From NCBI GenBank assembly GCA_030596125.1, contig JAUVKT010000006.1:1-53148 (forward strand): a DNA stretch of 53,148 nucleotides. Direction: 5' to 3'. Positions 7,337 to 17,134 of this stretch are shown here, piece after piece. Positions within the stretch are counted from its first letter, which is position 1; every line of letters starts with the position of its first letter. Made by a program: the position numbers and the translations under genes. Source of the stretch: Bacteroidales bacterium. GTDB taxonomy: Bacteria > Bacteroidota > Bacteroidia > Bacteroidales > VadinHA17. The notes under the pieces are model-generated. The model did not search any database. It saw only the letters and a program-made list of their open reading frames with translations, and had not been told where the DNA came from.

Positions 7337-8083
7337 ATGAATAGAGATACACTTGAAAAATTATTAGCAGATGTGCAATCCGGGAAACGATCCGTTGATG
7401 ATGCACTTGAGGAATTGAAATATTTTCCTTACAGCGATCTTGGTTTTGCAAGAATTGATCACCAGAGAGAGATACGAACAGGCTATCCTGAGATTATCTT
7501 TTGTGCAGGTAAGAGTATCAGCCATGTTAAAGATATTTTCTCTCATATTGCAGCTACAGGTCAAAACGTGTTTGGAACAAGAGCCGATAAAGAAAAGTAT
7601 GAGGCAGTTAAGTCGGCAGTAAATGATGCAGTATGGCATGAAGAGGCAAAAATAATTAGTGTAACAAGGAAAGAGATAATTAAGGCAGATAATCCTGTTG
7701 CTGTAATAACAGCAGGAACATCTGATATACCGGTAGCCGAGGAGGCAGCAGTTACTGCCGAGTTACTCGGGAGTAATGTTGTAAGAATTTATGATGCAGG
7801 TGTTGCAGGGATACACAGACTTGTCGATAAATTGCCCGAGATAAGAAAATGCAGGGTTGTAGTTGTGATTGCAGGTATGGAGGGAGCACTTGCCAGCGTA
7901 GTAGGCGGACTGGTTGATGTTCCCGTGATAGCGGTACCAACCAGCGTAGGATATGGTGCCAGCTTTAATGGTGTGTCAGCCCTGCTTGCCATGCTTACAA
8001 GTTGTGCTTCAGGGGTTAGCGTAGTAAATATCGATAATGGATTCGGTGCCGGGTTTAACGCAAACATGATAAACAAGCTTTAA
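7337..8083 (+). CDS. larB: Nicotinate adenine dinucleotide carboxylase/hydrolase LarB
   Basis: A 248-residue PurE-like enzyme that carboxylates nicotinic acid adenine dinucleotide and releases AMP, the first step of nickel-pincer cofactor synthesis. The AIR-carboxylase-like C-terminal half carries TAGTSDIPVAEEAA, RIYDAGVAGIHRL, VIAGMEGALASVVGGL and AVPTSVGYGASFNGVSALL. The ATG at 7337 is preferred over the adjoining GTG at 7334. It is the third lar gene in a tight plus-strand cluster, 6 bp before the WbqC-family gene. No larA-type apoenzyme gene is in the window. Confidence 0.93.
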   Translation: MNRDTLEKLLADVQSGKRSVDDALEELKYFPYSDLGFARIDHQREIRTGYPEIIFCAGKSISHVKDIFSHIAATGQNVFGTRADKEKYEAVKSAVNDAVWHEEAKIISVTRKEIIKADNPVAVITAGTSDIPVAEEAAVTAELLGSNVVRIYDAGVAGIHRLVDKLPEIRKCRVVVVIAGMEGALASVVGGLVDVPVIAVPTSVGYGASFNGVSALLAMLTSCASGVSVVNIDNGFGAGFNANMINKL

Positions 8084-8089
8084 CACCGG

Positions 8090-8719
8090 ATGGGTATAAA
8101 TAATCCAATAATTTTGTCGACAGCATATTTCCCTCCTATCGAATACTTTGCCAGGGTATTAAAGAGTGATTCAGTCAGAATTGAAACCCATGAGAATTAT
8201 CGCAAGCAATCGTACAGGAACCGGTGCCATATATACAGCCCGAACGGACTACATCCCCTGGTTGTTCCGGTTGAAAGAGGTAGCTTTCACAAGGTGCCTA
8301 TTATGGATCTCCGAATTGATTATTCAAGTCCATGGCAACAGCTTCATCTAAAAAGCTTGCAGGCAGCATACAGATCTTCAGCCTTTTACGAGTTTTATAT
8401 AGATGAAATTGAAGAGGTGATCAGTAACAACTTCAAACTTCTTACCGACCTGAACCAGGCAATCATTGTAAAGATGCTTGACCTCCTGGAGTTTGAAAAA
8501 AAAATCCTGTTTACTGATACCTATTTAAAGGATTATGGTGATGAAATTGATTTCAGGGATAAAATAGATCCAAAATGTAAAACAATAATGCCGGGATTTA
8601 ATCCCGGCAATTACTTTCAGGTCTTTATTTCAAAGTATGAATTTATTCCTAACCTTAGTATCCTTGATCTTATCTTTAACATGGGTACTGAATCGTACAA
8701 CTATCTTAACAACTGCTAA
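8090..8719 (+). CDS. WbqC-family protein
   Basis: A 209-residue soluble protein of the WbqC-like family. Recognisable parts are the N-terminal STAYFPPIEYFARV, an RCHIYSPNGLHPLVVPVER segment and SSPWQQLHLKSLQAAYRSSAFYEFY. Family members often sit in surface-polysaccharide or nucleotide-sugar gene clusters, and their enzymatic activity is not settled. Here it follows larB by 6 bp, so it is probably co-transcribed with the lar genes, although a functional link is not obvious. Its 3' end is 5 bp from the 3' end of the convergent outer-membrane protein gene. Confidence 0.83.
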   Translation: MGINNPIILSTAYFPPIEYFARVLKSDSVRIETHENYRKQSYRNRCHIYSPNGLHPLVVPVERGSFHKVPIMDLRIDYSSPWQQLHLKSLQAAYRSSAFYEFYIDEIEEVISNNFKLLTDLNQAIIVKMLDLLEFEKKILFTDTYLKDYGDEIDFRDKIDPKCKTIMPGFNPGNYFQVFISKYEFIPNLSILDLIFNMGTESYNYLNNC

Positions 8720-8724
8720 GATTA

Positions 8725-10200
8725 TCACATTCTGAAACCAAGGGTTGCAGTTATCATATTTCTTTCGTAGGTTATCGTTGCCGGGTCAAGATTGGGATGT
8801 CCATACATGAAATAAGACTGGGAATTGCTTCTCAGTGAGTAAGAAATGTCAAAGAAAAAATTACTTTGTCTCATACCGATACCGGCAGAATAGACCGAGT
8901 AGTTGTTATCCTGATTGTCCTCACCTTCTGCAAAACCACTGCCATACAGACTATACCCTCCTCTCAGATAGAGTGATGAGGTCAGCCTGTACTCAGCTCC
9001 CATCCGTATGTTATGTGCTACATTAAATATCTCCTTAATATCCTGGTTCTCCTCATAGTAATTGTAATTATCTGATGCTTTTGAGAACCTTGCCATTGTA
9101 TAATCAATAAATTCATAGTCTGCGCTTATTACCCCTTTCTTACCAAGCTGCAGAGCTGCTCCTGTTGTAATCCTCATAGGTGTTGTAAGTGTGTAGGAGA
9201 AAACATACCTGTTATTTACAAAGGAATAAGTAAGACCATCATCAAATCCCGATTCAGCAGAATCAAAATAATTTTCATTCACGCGAAAAATAACCGGAGA
9301 GTGAAAAGCAAATCCTATTCTCAGAAGATCCATAGGTTTAACAATTGCCCCGAGTTTAAATGAGTAACCCCGGCCATTAGTAACCACTTCATCATGATAG
9401 GAATAATAGTTAAAATCAAATATTGACCCATCATTGTCGGACTCAAGATGATCATATACATTCTTTGAATATATCTTACTTATGGCAAATGTAAAACCGA
9501 TATAAATTTTATCACTGAAATTTGTAGCTGCACTGAAAGCATGTTCACCAGCGTAACCTTCAGATGAAATTATTCTTCTTACACTCTGACCATATGTTGA
9601 ATTGGCATTATCTCCATACTGTGAAAACACTGTTCCATATTGAGTGCCCCCCGATCCTGTAATTGTATCAATCATCCACACATCAAATGCCAGAGCTTCA
9701 CCTCCCATTAGATCAGCAGGAAAATAGCCATCAGCCATTGAAGCCCAGAAATCGGCCATTGAGCTGTTCTCGAGGGTACCTTTTATAATAGCGTTATCAT
9801 AATAGTTATTTGTCCGGTTAAATGAATATCCAAAGTTAAGCGATACCAACCCACTATTATCATTCTTCTGTATCAGAGGAAATACAAGGCCTGCCTGGTT
9901 CATGTTTATTTTATAAACATTATCATGACTGGTATTTCCAAAATCAGTTGTCGAGTTATTAAAGTACATCTGAGGTGAAAAAGAAAACTCCCTGGATCTG
10001 AAGACTCCTAACCCTGCCGGATTCTGACTCAGCACAGAAAGATCACCACCTAATGATGTAAATGCTCCACCCATAGCCTGAAACCTGGCTGTGCCACCGT
10101 AAAAAAGCTGAGAATATCTAAATGCCTCATCTATTGTTTGTGACTTAACCGAAAACAATGTCCCGGTAAGAATTATTGCTATTATTACTATCTTTTTCAT
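8725..10200 (-). CDS. OMPP1/FadL-type outer-membrane protein
   Basis: A 491-residue protein with a cleavable signal peptide (about 20 residues, ending near SVKSQ). The N-terminal conserved region GGTARFQAMGGAFTSLGGD followed by LSQNPAGLGVF is characteristic of the OMPP1/FadL/TodX family of 14-stranded barrels that pass hydrophobic compounds across the outer membrane. The rest is rich in alternating aromatic/polar strands, and the chain ends in a strand (TATLGFRM). No ligand can be inferred. It stands alone on the minus strand upstream of the wbqC 3' end; the lipoprotein gene above it is separated by 78 bp. Confidence 0.82.
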   Translation of the reverse strand: MKKIVIIAIILTGTLFSVKSQTIDEAFRYSQLFYGGTARFQAMGGAFTSLGGDLSVLSQNPAGLGVFRSREFSFSPQMYFNNSTTDFGNTSHDNVYKINMNQAGLVFPLIQKNDNSGLVSLNFGYSFNRTNNYYDNAIIKGTLENSSMADFWASMADGYFPADLMGGEALAFDVWMIDTITGSGGTQYGTVFSQYGDNANSTYGQSVRRIISSEGYAGEHAFSAATNFSDKIYIGFTFAISKIYSKNVYDHLESDNDGSIFDFNYYSYHDEVVTNGRGYSFKLGAIVKPMDLLRIGFAFHSPVIFRVNENYFDSAESGFDDGLTYSFVNNRYVFSYTLTTPMRITTGAALQLGKKGVISADYEFIDYTMARFSKASDNYNYYEENQDIKEIFNVAHNIRMGAEYRLTSSLYLRGGYSLYGSGFAEGEDNQDNNYSVYSAGIGMRQSNFFFDISYSLRSNSQSYFMYGHPNLDPATITYERNMITATLGFRM

Positions 10201-10278
10201 TTTCTATTATGTATTTATCCCTTACATTCTTCTGATAAGAACGACATCAATGATTATAACTATCTGTAATTAAGTATA

Positions 10279-11505
10279 CTACCTTCTTCCGCCACTACGG
10301 GAGCCACTGCTTGAACTACTTGATCTTGATGAGCTTGATGAACTTGACGAAGAAGATCTGCCGGATGAACTGCTACCTGACGAGTAAGATCTTGAACTAC
10401 CAGACGAAGAACTCCCTACAGACCTTGAAGAAGATGACCTGCTACTGCTACGTGCAGGTGACGAGTAACTCGGACGGCTGTTTGAGATACTTCTGTTTCT
10501 ACTGCTACTTGAAGAATTCGTACTCTTATTAACCGAACTGCCAGACCTGTTAACGGTAGTACTACGGGTAGTATTACTGCTATTATATGAAGGCCGTGTT
10601 GTCATTCTCGGATTTGTATATGTAGGAGTGTATGTCCGGTTCGTTGAGTTATAAGAAGGCCGGTTTGTTGCTCTTGTATTAGTGGTATTACTACTCTGTA
10701 CCCTTCTTGTCTGACCTTGTTGTTCAGTTATAGATTTATCTCTACTGTTTATACTCGCCGTACTCCTGCTGTTACCGGCACTTTGGGTAAGGGTTGACTG
10801 CCCGGCACTTCTCCTGGAAACAGTACTGCTTCTGCTATCAGTAGTAGCTGCATTACTTCTTCTTGATGAATAGTTTGTAACACCCGATACCTTTGAAGAG
10901 GGAATGGCTCCTGTATAATTGCGTGAAAGAGTACTGTATGACCGCCTTCTGCTTACAGTCGGATTATAATAACCTATATCGTTTGAAGGATAATACCCTG
11001 AAGAATAGTAATAGTGAGAATAATAAGGATAACATGGAGAATAGCACCATGATGACCTGTAAAACGGATGGTAGTAAGACAGTCCCAGTCCGTATCCAAA
11101 TCCAAATCCAAATGAAAATGACGGGTACCCGTACCCATAGTAGAATGGATCTCTCCAGTAGGGATCAAAATAGTTGCCGTAGAACCTGTTAAGTGATGAA
11201 GTGTAAGATGTTCCGTTGTAATAATCAAAGGCACTACCTTTGTCGCCATCATAATAGACTATATCGTCGCCGTAACTACCGGGTTCAACATAATCTTCAG
11301 CTACCAGTGTATCCAGTGAATATTCATCCTCAATAGAAGAAATTGAAGAATAAGCATCGGCCGGCGCTACTGCTGACTGTACGTAAATCTCTCTGTCTGA
11401 AGGAGTATAATAAAGGTCATCATACTCTCCACTCATATATATACTTGAAGAACAAGAGCTTAGTATAAAAAGAGCTAAAACTGCTATGTATAGGTATGTT
11501 TTCAT
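10279..11505 (-). CDS. Predicted lipoprotein with Tyr-rich middle and Ser/Arg-rich tail
   Basis: A 408-residue protein with a lipoprotein signal: a hydrophobic leader ending in LSSC, making Cys18 the lipidated residue. Residues about 20-90 are acidic, about 90-180 are rich in Tyr, Gly and Phe, and the last 200 residues are low complexity with Ser, Arg, Thr and Asn, ending in long Ser/Arg runs. Similar basic, low-complexity secreted proteins are common in Bacteroidota and usually lack a known role; surface or matrix binding through the basic tail is speculation. The next gene upstream encodes a second protein of similar style. No enzymatic motif is visible. Confidence 0.7.
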   Translation of the reverse strand: MKTYLYIAVLALFILSSCSSSIYMSGEYDDLYYTPSDREIYVQSAVAPADAYSSISSIEDEYSLDTLVAEDYVEPGSYGDDIVYYDGDKGSAFDYYNGTSYTSSLNRFYGNYFDPYWRDPFYYGYGYPSFSFGFGFGYGLGLSYYHPFYRSSWCYSPCYPYYSHYYYSSGYYPSNDIGYYNPTVSRRRSYSTLSRNYTGAIPSSKVSGVTNYSSRRSNAATTDSRSSTVSRRSAGQSTLTQSAGNSRSTASINSRDKSITEQQGQTRRVQSSNTTNTRATNRPSYNSTNRTYTPTYTNPRMTTRPSYNSSNTTRSTTVNRSGSSVNKSTNSSSSSRNRSISNSRPSYSSPARSSSRSSSSRSVGSSSSGSSRSYSSGSSSSGRSSSSSSSSSSRSSSSSSGSRSGGRR

Positions 11506-11617
11506 TATTACCTCCGATTAATTATATCCAACAATTATAAAACAAATATCATACCAAATTAATCTTTTATTCCACGTCTTCTGTTAACCGCAAACAAATT
11601 TAAACTTTTTTTTAATT

Positions 11618-11643
11618 AAAAAAAGGCAGGCTTAACGCCTGCC
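11618..11643 (-). terminator. Intrinsic terminator overlapping a stop codon
   Basis: On the minus strand GGCAGGC-GTTAA-GCCTGCC forms a 7-bp GC-rich stem followed by seven T residues. The TAA in the loop (11632-11634) is the stop codon of the gene it terminates, so the last codons form one arm. Confidence 0.88.
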
Positions 11644-12732
11644 GCTTTCTTTGTTGGTTCTTGATTTACTGTCTGAGCTTCTGCTTTTACTCTTATTACT
11701 CTTTTTACTCTTAACCGAACTGCTTTTAGCAGCTTTAGAACGGGATAAGCTTCCGGAGCTGTTTTTCTTTGCCGCAGTCGATCTTGTCGAACTGCCTGAT
11801 CTTTTCACCGTAGTGGTACGGGTCGGGGCTTTAGCTTTATGGCTAACTGTTGTTCTCCTGGAATTAGCAGGTGCTACCACTTTGGTGCCGGACTGGTTGT
11901 TACCCCTGTTAGGGTTGCGATCGTGATACCTGTTATTGTTGTTATTGGTATTTCCTGTATTGGGATTCCTATCGTGATACCTGTTATTTCCACTGTTATT
12001 ATGGTTATTATTCCGAACCTCGTTTGCCTGGTTCCGGCTGTTACGATTCTGTTCCTGTGCCTGATCTGCAATAGCAGTTCTTCTTCTTGCATTGTTTACA
12101 GCACTAGCTCTTGTTTCACCATTAACATTGGTAGCCCTGGTTACAGTTGAATTACCTCTCCTGCCGGTAGCCGGTGTTCCATATACTGGGGTCTTTGAAG
12201 ATGCATACCTGTAATAAGAGTCATTCCTGTAATAACTGTTGTCATACCTGGCATTCCGGTTATGACCATAATAATAGTTATTACTATAATAGTTTCTCTG
12301 TTTTATTCTCACATTGTACCTGTGCGGAGTGTACCAGTAACTATATGTTGGATAATAATCCCCGTAGTACATATCACCATAATAGCCATAAGGAACGTTC
12401 CATGCTCCATACCAGGCAGGGTAACCAAAACTGTAACCTATCCCAAATCCGGTATTGCCACTATATATGCTCATTCCCCAGGTAGCAGGCTGGTATGTAT
12501 ACCAGTACCAGTCAGTATAAACAGGAGAGTAGAAGTTAAAAGTCGCGTAAGAGTTATGGAATCTTTTTATCCGCGATGAGAAATGGCAGTCATAATCTCT
12601 ATAATACTCTTTAACAACTACCTTTGTCTTATATCTTTGCGGAAATGAGTTAGCAGGCATCTCTGCTCCCTGCAGTGTGAATGTCGCTGTTAACAATCCT
12701 GCTAATAATCCGGGTAAAAATTTTGCTTTCAT
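11632..12732 (-). CDS. Secreted low-complexity Tyr/Asn/Arg/Ser-rich protein
   Basis: A 366-residue protein with a Sec-type signal peptide (MKAKFLPGLLAGLLTATFTL, cleavage near LQGA). The first half contains many Tyr/Trp/Gly residues (YGDMYYGDYYPTYSYWY), then an Asn/Arg/His-rich zone with a repeated RYHDRNPN unit (twice), and finally a strongly basic Lys/Arg/Ser tail. The composition parallels the lipoprotein gene downstream, so the pair may be distant relatives or work together at the cell surface. No domain is recognised. It is divergent from proS, and its terminator is built into the 3' end of the gene. Confidence 0.68.
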   Translation of the reverse strand: MKAKFLPGLLAGLLTATFTLQGAEMPANSFPQRYKTKVVVKEYYRDYDCHFSSRIKRFHNSYATFNFYSPVYTDWYWYTYQPATWGMSIYSGNTGFGIGYSFGYPAWYGAWNVPYGYYGDMYYGDYYPTYSYWYTPHRYNVRIKQRNYYSNNYYYGHNRNARYDNSYYRNDSYYRYASSKTPVYGTPATGRRGNSTVTRATNVNGETRASAVNNARRRTAIADQAQEQNRNSRNQANEVRNNNHNNSGNNRYHDRNPNTGNTNNNNNRYHDRNPNRGNNQSGTKVVAPANSRRTTVSHKAKAPTRTTTVKRSGSSTRSTAAKKNSSGSLSRSKAAKSSSVKSKKSNKSKSRSSDSKSRTNKESGRR

Positions 12733-12834
12733 GATATCCTCCCGTTTTTAATTTGTCACTAAGTTTATTTACTTTGCGCAATATATAAAATTGCCCTTTC
12801 AGTTTACTAATTTACAAAATCCATACCAAAGACT

Positions 12835-14307
12835 ATGGCAGATTTTTTAACAAAGAAGGAAGATAATTACTCGCAATGGTATAACGACCTGGTAATCAAG
12901 GCTGATCTGGCTGAAAACTCAGCTGTAAGAGGTTGTATGGTTATTAAACCCTATGGCTATGCTATATGGGAGAAGGTTCAATCTGAACTGGATAAACTTT
13001 TCAAACAAACCGGTCATGTTAACGCATATTTTCCTCTATTCATACCAAAATCATTTTTCAGTAAAGAGGCTGCCCACGTTGAAGGTTTTGCAAAAGAGTG
13101 TGCTGTTGTAACCCACTACAGGTTAAAAAATGATCCCGATGGTAATGGGGTTATAGTGGATCCGGATGCAAAACTTGAAGAGGAGCTTATTGTTCGTCCC
13201 ACATCTGAAACAATAATATGGAACACATATAAAAACTGGATTCAGTCATACCGTGATCTGCCATTGTTAATTAACCAGTGGGCTAATGTTGTAAGGTGGG
13301 AGATGAGAACAAGATTATTCCTCAGAACTACCGAATTTCTGTGGCAGGAGGGACACACTGCCCATGCGACTAAAGATGAGGCAGAAGAAGAGACAAGGAA
13401 AATAACTGACCTCTACACTCACTTTGTTCAGGACTTTATGGGAATACCTGTTTTAAGAGGTATTAAATCTGAATCAGAAAAATTTGCCGGAGCAGTGGAG
13501 ACTCAGGCTATAGAAGCCCTTATGCAGGACGGAAAATCATTACAGGCAGGCACATCTCACTTTCTTGGTCAGAATTTCGCCAAAGCCTTTGATGTCCGGT
13601 TTACAGACAAGAGTGGCAAGCAGAAATATGTATGGTCAACATCATGGGGTGTGTCAACAAGGTTAATGGGAGCATTGGTAATGGCTCACGGCGATAATAA
13701 CGGGTTAGTATTACCCCCGAACCTTGCCCCGATACAGGTAGTAATCATTCCAATTTATAAGGGAGACAGCCAGCTTGACCAATTATCTGAAACTGCCATA
13801 AGGATAAAGAATGAATTAGAGAATCTTGGGATACACGTTAAGTATGACGACCGTGATACACATAAGCCCGGTTTCAAATTCGCCGAATATGAGCTTAAAG
13901 GTGTACCGGTACGACTTGCTATTGGACCCAGAGATATTGAGAATGGTACTGTTGAGGTAGCCAGGCGGGATACTCTGACTAAAGAGATTGTAAATCAGGA
14001 AGGCATTTCACTTTATATAAAAGATCTGCTCGAAGAGATACAAAAAAGCATTTTTTCCAAATCTCTGAAATTCAGGGATGAAAACATTTTCAGTGTAGAT
14101 ACATGGGACCAATTCAAAGAGACACTTGAAACCGGAGGATTTATTCTCGCACACTGGGACGGTACAGCCGAAACCGAGGAAAAAATAAAAAAGGAAACCA
14201 AAGCTACTATCAGGATTATCCCTTTTGACTCTGTTGAAGAGATCGGCAAATGTATCTATTCCGGAGAACCCTCCAAAAAGAGGGTGGTATTTGCCAGAGC
14301 GTACTAA
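12835..14307 (+). CDS. proS: Prolyl-tRNA synthetase, archaeal/eukaryotic-type
   Basis: A 490-residue class II aminoacyl-tRNA synthetase that charges tRNA-Pro in the cytoplasm. Length and the absence of an internal editing insertion fit the short ProS type. Class II landmarks include the [14 protein letters not shown] segment (motif 2 region), [26 protein letters not shown], and [18 protein letters not shown]. An anticodon-binding domain follows ([10 protein letters not shown]), then a C-terminal zinc-domain-like region ending in the family-typical VVFARAY. Transcribed divergently from the secreted-protein gene. Confidence 0.96.
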   Translation: MADFLTKKEDNYSQWYNDLVIKADLAENSAVRGCMVIKPYGYAIWEKVQSELDKLFKQTGHVNAYFPLFIPKSFFSKEAAHVEGFAKECAVVTHYRLKNDPDGNGVIVDPDAKLEEELIVRPTSETIIWNTYKNWIQSYRDLPLLINQWANVVRWEMRTRLFLRTTEFLWQEGHTAHATKDEAEEETRKITDLYTHFVQDFMGIPVLRGIKSESEKFAGAVETQAIEALMQDGKSLQAGTSHFLGQNFAKAFDVRFTDKSGKQKYVWSTSWGVSTRLMGALVMAHGDNNGLVLPPNLAPIQVVIIPIYKGDSQLDQLSETAIRIKNELENLGIHVKYDDRDTHKPGFKFAEYELKGVPVRLAIGPRDIENGTVEVARRDTLTKEIVNQEGISLYIKDLLEEIQKSIFSKSLKFRDENIFSVDTWDQFKETLETGGFILAHWDGTAETEEKIKKETKATIRIIPFDSVEEIGKCIYSGEPSKKRVVFARAY

Positions 14308-14397
14308 AATTTCAGAACATATCTTTTTATGGGGCCTACCCAGTCCCTGTTATATTTTTTTTCATTACATTGTCGCCTCTCTTATAGTATATTGAAT

Positions 14398-15093
14398 ATG
14401 GATATCAGCGAAAAGAAGGTTCAGATAATTCACACTCTGCAGGAAAAATCTGTACTTAAGCAAAAAACGTACGACAATACTCATAAGGCTTTTATCAGAT
14501 TGAAAAAAATATTGGCTGCAATTACCCGTGAAATTAATAGTGAAATAGGTGATACCGACAAAAGGGTAAGATTGGTTTATAAAGAGAATGGAAAATTCGA
14601 TGTGTCTATTAAGATAGCCGGAGATATACTGGTTTTCAGCATGCACTCAAACGTATTTGAGTTTGACAGGAATCATCCCATCTGGAAGACTGAATATATT
14701 AAAAAGGATAAAAACAATTCCTTCTCCGGAATTATTAATATCTACAACTTTCTTTCTGATTCGTTTAAATACACCCGGTTGGATGACCTTGGCTATCTCA
14801 TTGCCCGCGTTTTCATCAACCGGGAAAATCAATATTTTGTTGAAGGGAAGAGACAGATGGGAATGCTTTTCTCGAACTATGGTAACGAAGAACTGTCAAG
14901 AGACGCGATTAAAAAGATATGTTTTACCGCGATGCAATATTCTCTCGAATTCGATCTGCTGGTCCCTCCATATGACAAAGTGAAAATTGCTACGGTCGGA
15001 CAACTTGAGGCAAAGATCCAGCATTCAAAGATGGTTACGGGTAAAAGGGTTGGCTTCCAGTTCAATTCTGATGATGTATTGTCTGAAGAGTAG
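14398..15093 (+). CDS. Conserved hypothetical protein
   Basis: A 231-residue soluble protein that I do not recognise. The ATG at 14398 is preferred; an in-frame start at 14329 adds an unconvincing hydrophobic stretch. The N-terminal 45 residues are charged and look helical (EKKVQIIHTLQEKSVLKQ), and the remainder is mixed alpha/beta without signal peptide, membrane segment or metal-binding motif. It lies between proS and the outer-membrane POTRA-barrel gene, 12 bp upstream of the latter, so co-transcription is likely. Confidence 0.6.
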   Translation: MDISEKKVQIIHTLQEKSVLKQKTYDNTHKAFIRLKKILAAITREINSEIGDTDKRVRLVYKENGKFDVSIKIAGDILVFSMHSNVFEFDRNHPIWKTEYIKKDKNNSFSGIINIYNFLSDSFKYTRLDDLGYLIARVFINRENQYFVEGKRQMGMLFSNYGNEELSRDAIKKICFTAMQYSLEFDLLVPPYDKVKIATVGQLEAKIQHSKMVTGKRVGFQFNSDDVLSEE

Positions 15094-15105
15094 TAAAAAA
15101 AAGTG

Positions 15106-17052
15106 ATGCAAAGCCGGGAAATAAAAGCAGGGTGGCTAAATAAATTATTTTTAGCTATAATCCTTCTGTCTATTACCGGTTCATATGTGATCTCCCAGAC
15201 CCCAGTCACACGGCTTATCCCTCTGAAAGTAAGAAAAGGTTCATATATATGGTTAAATGATTCACTGAACTACTTTAGTCATGACACTGTATTATACCTG
15301 TCTAATGCACTTATACCCGCTGATCAGGAAACAATCAACCGGAATACACAGTTTTTCGACTCGCTGAAGGTAAAATCCTCACGGAATGTGTTTACCAAAG
15401 CGTTATATGATATTGCCATTGTGCTTCCACCAAACCGGTCGAACCAGGATATATCCAAAAATGTGAACGAAAACTTCGAAACAAACAGGGGGAAGATTAT
15501 CAGAGATATAAAATATACCCGCCTGCCTCCTTTTGGAACCAATATAAATGATCCTGAACAGACCTCAGCTACAGGATTCTCAAGTGTATTAAATAAAACG
15601 CACGCCACAACCCGTGAATTTATCATCAGAAAATATATGCTTTTTGAGAAAGGAGACTCCCTCTCCCCATTCACTCTCACTGAATCGGAAAGGATAATCA
15701 GAAGATTAAAATATATCGACGATATACAAATAATAGTTACCCCCGTTGATGATGAGATGGTCGATATAATGATTATTACAAAAGATATTTATTCGCTTGG
15801 TTTAACGTACGAGATAAGAGGACTAAAATCGGGAACAGTAGAACTGTTCGAAAGAAGTCTGCTTGGTTTTGGCAACGACCTGACAATAAAGTTTCCATAC
15901 GACTATTACAAAGATTATTATGGTTTGGGATTTGGTGTATCGTATAGTATGAGAAATATTAATCACTCTCTTATTGATGCATCGGCAAGCTATTCTAATG
16001 CCCTGGGTCAGGAATATTATGATCTTAACATCTCAAGAGAGTTCATTACCCCTTCAATAAAGTATGCAGGTGGCTTTAATATCAGGGAGACATATACAAC
16101 TGATGATCTCGACACCCTTGTAACACGGGCAAAAGTTGAATATAACGTTATTGATCTATGGCTGGGAAGATCATTTATTTTAGATAAACAATCTTTGACA
16201 AGAGCAGTATTCTCAGCAAGATTTATAAATAATAATGTATTTACACGTCCGGAGATTACCCCAACATCATTTCATCACCTTCAAAATTTCAAATTATACC
16301 TGGGGTCATTATCCCTGGTAAACCAAAGGTACTTTAAGACCAACCTGATATATAATTTCGGCCGTACTGAGGATATTCCCTATGGAGGTAAAATAGAGCT
16401 CACTTACGGAAAGGAGTTCAACGAATTTTTCGACCGCGATTATTTTGGTTTTGAAGCCGCCTTAGGCGATCAGTTCGAAAAACTGGGATACCTATACGGC
16501 AGTGCCAAATTTGGGGTATTTACCAGTGAAGGATCTTACGACCAGGGAATGATAAATTTTGATTTCAGATATATTTCTAACCTTAACGCGATCGGTCGTA
16601 ACAGGCTGAGGTTTATCGCCAATCTTAACTACACCAGGGGTCTCCACAGGTTTGATGATGAATATCTCAGGATAAAGGATGAGTATGGGATCAGGGGTTT
16701 CCGTAATGATTCAATTTTCCCCGATCAGAGACTTTATCTGAATCTTGAAGCCATTGCCTTCAGTCCTATATACGTATGGGGGTTTAGAATGGCATTCAGC
16801 TGTTATGCCGACCTTGCATTAATCTCAAGTGATAAGCTTTTTTATCAGTACGACAACCTGATATCAGCGATTGGTATAGGTGTTAGCCTTCGTAATGAAA
16901 ATCTCCTTTTTAAAACCATACATATAAGACTGGGATACTTCCCAAATCCTCCTCCTTATTCAGAATTAGTGTATTTCAGGACAATAAATGAAAAGTTGCT
17001 TGAACCGCCGGGCTTTGATCCTGTCGCTCCCAGTGTAATATGTTACAGGTAA
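15106..17052 (+). CDS. BamA/TamA-like outer-membrane protein with POTRA-like region
   Basis: A 648-residue exported protein. The ATG at 15106 is used because the frame otherwise starts with a GTG directly in front. An N-terminal hydrophobic segment (NKLFLAIILLSITG) acts as signal peptide. A POTRA-like stretch includes TREFIIRKYMLFEKGDSL and ESERIIRRLKYIDDIQIIV, which resembles the conserved POTRA beta-alpha-alpha-beta layout. The remaining 400 residues are beta-strand-rich (LSLVNQRYFKTNLIYNFGR, GIGVSLRNENLLFKTIHIRL) and suit an Omp85-type barrel. It is too divergent to be the main BamA; a specialised assembly or translocation role is inferred. Confidence 0.65.
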   Translation: MQSREIKAGWLNKLFLAIILLSITGSYVISQTPVTRLIPLKVRKGSYIWLNDSLNYFSHDTVLYLSNALIPADQETINRNTQFFDSLKVKSSRNVFTKALYDIAIVLPPNRSNQDISKNVNENFETNRGKIIRDIKYTRLPPFGTNINDPEQTSATGFSSVLNKTHATTREFIIRKYMLFEKGDSLSPFTLTESERIIRRLKYIDDIQIIVTPVDDEMVDIMIITKDIYSLGLTYEIRGLKSGTVELFERSLLGFGNDLTIKFPYDYYKDYYGLGFGVSYSMRNINHSLIDASASYSNALGQEYYDLNISREFITPSIKYAGGFNIRETYTTDDLDTLVTRAKVEYNVIDLWLGRSFILDKQSLTRAVFSARFINNNVFTRPEITPTSFHHLQNFKLYLGSLSLVNQRYFKTNLIYNFGRTEDIPYGGKIELTYGKEFNEFFDRDYFGFEAALGDQFEKLGYLYGSAKFGVFTSEGSYDQGMINFDFRYISNLNAIGRNRLRFIANLNYTRGLHRFDDEYLRIKDEYGIRGFRNDSIFPDQRLYLNLEAIAFSPIYVWGFRMAFSCYADLALISSDKLFYQYDNLISAIGIGVSLRNENLLFKTIHIRLGYFPNPPPYSELVYFRTINEKLLEPPGFDPVAPSVICYR

Positions 17053-17091
17053 AAATATCATAAAAAGAGATTCTTATCGATTCCCTTTTCC

Positions 17092-17099
17092 TATTTTTG
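17092..17099 (+). promoter_or_regulatory. Candidate -7 box upstream of tilS
   Basis: TATTTTTG matches the Bacteroidota TAnnTTTG -7 element, 35 bp before the tilS ATG. No good TTTG -33 partner is seen. Confidence 0.35.
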
Positions 17100-17134
17100 T
17101 CTGGTAATCAGAAGTATTCGGAAGAATCAAGCTT

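Noticed and set aside
11651-12579. Several long plus-strand frames opposite the low-complexity secreted protein
   Set aside because: They are shadows of the biased codon composition of the minus-strand gene, with implausible Leu/Ile/Val-rich translations.
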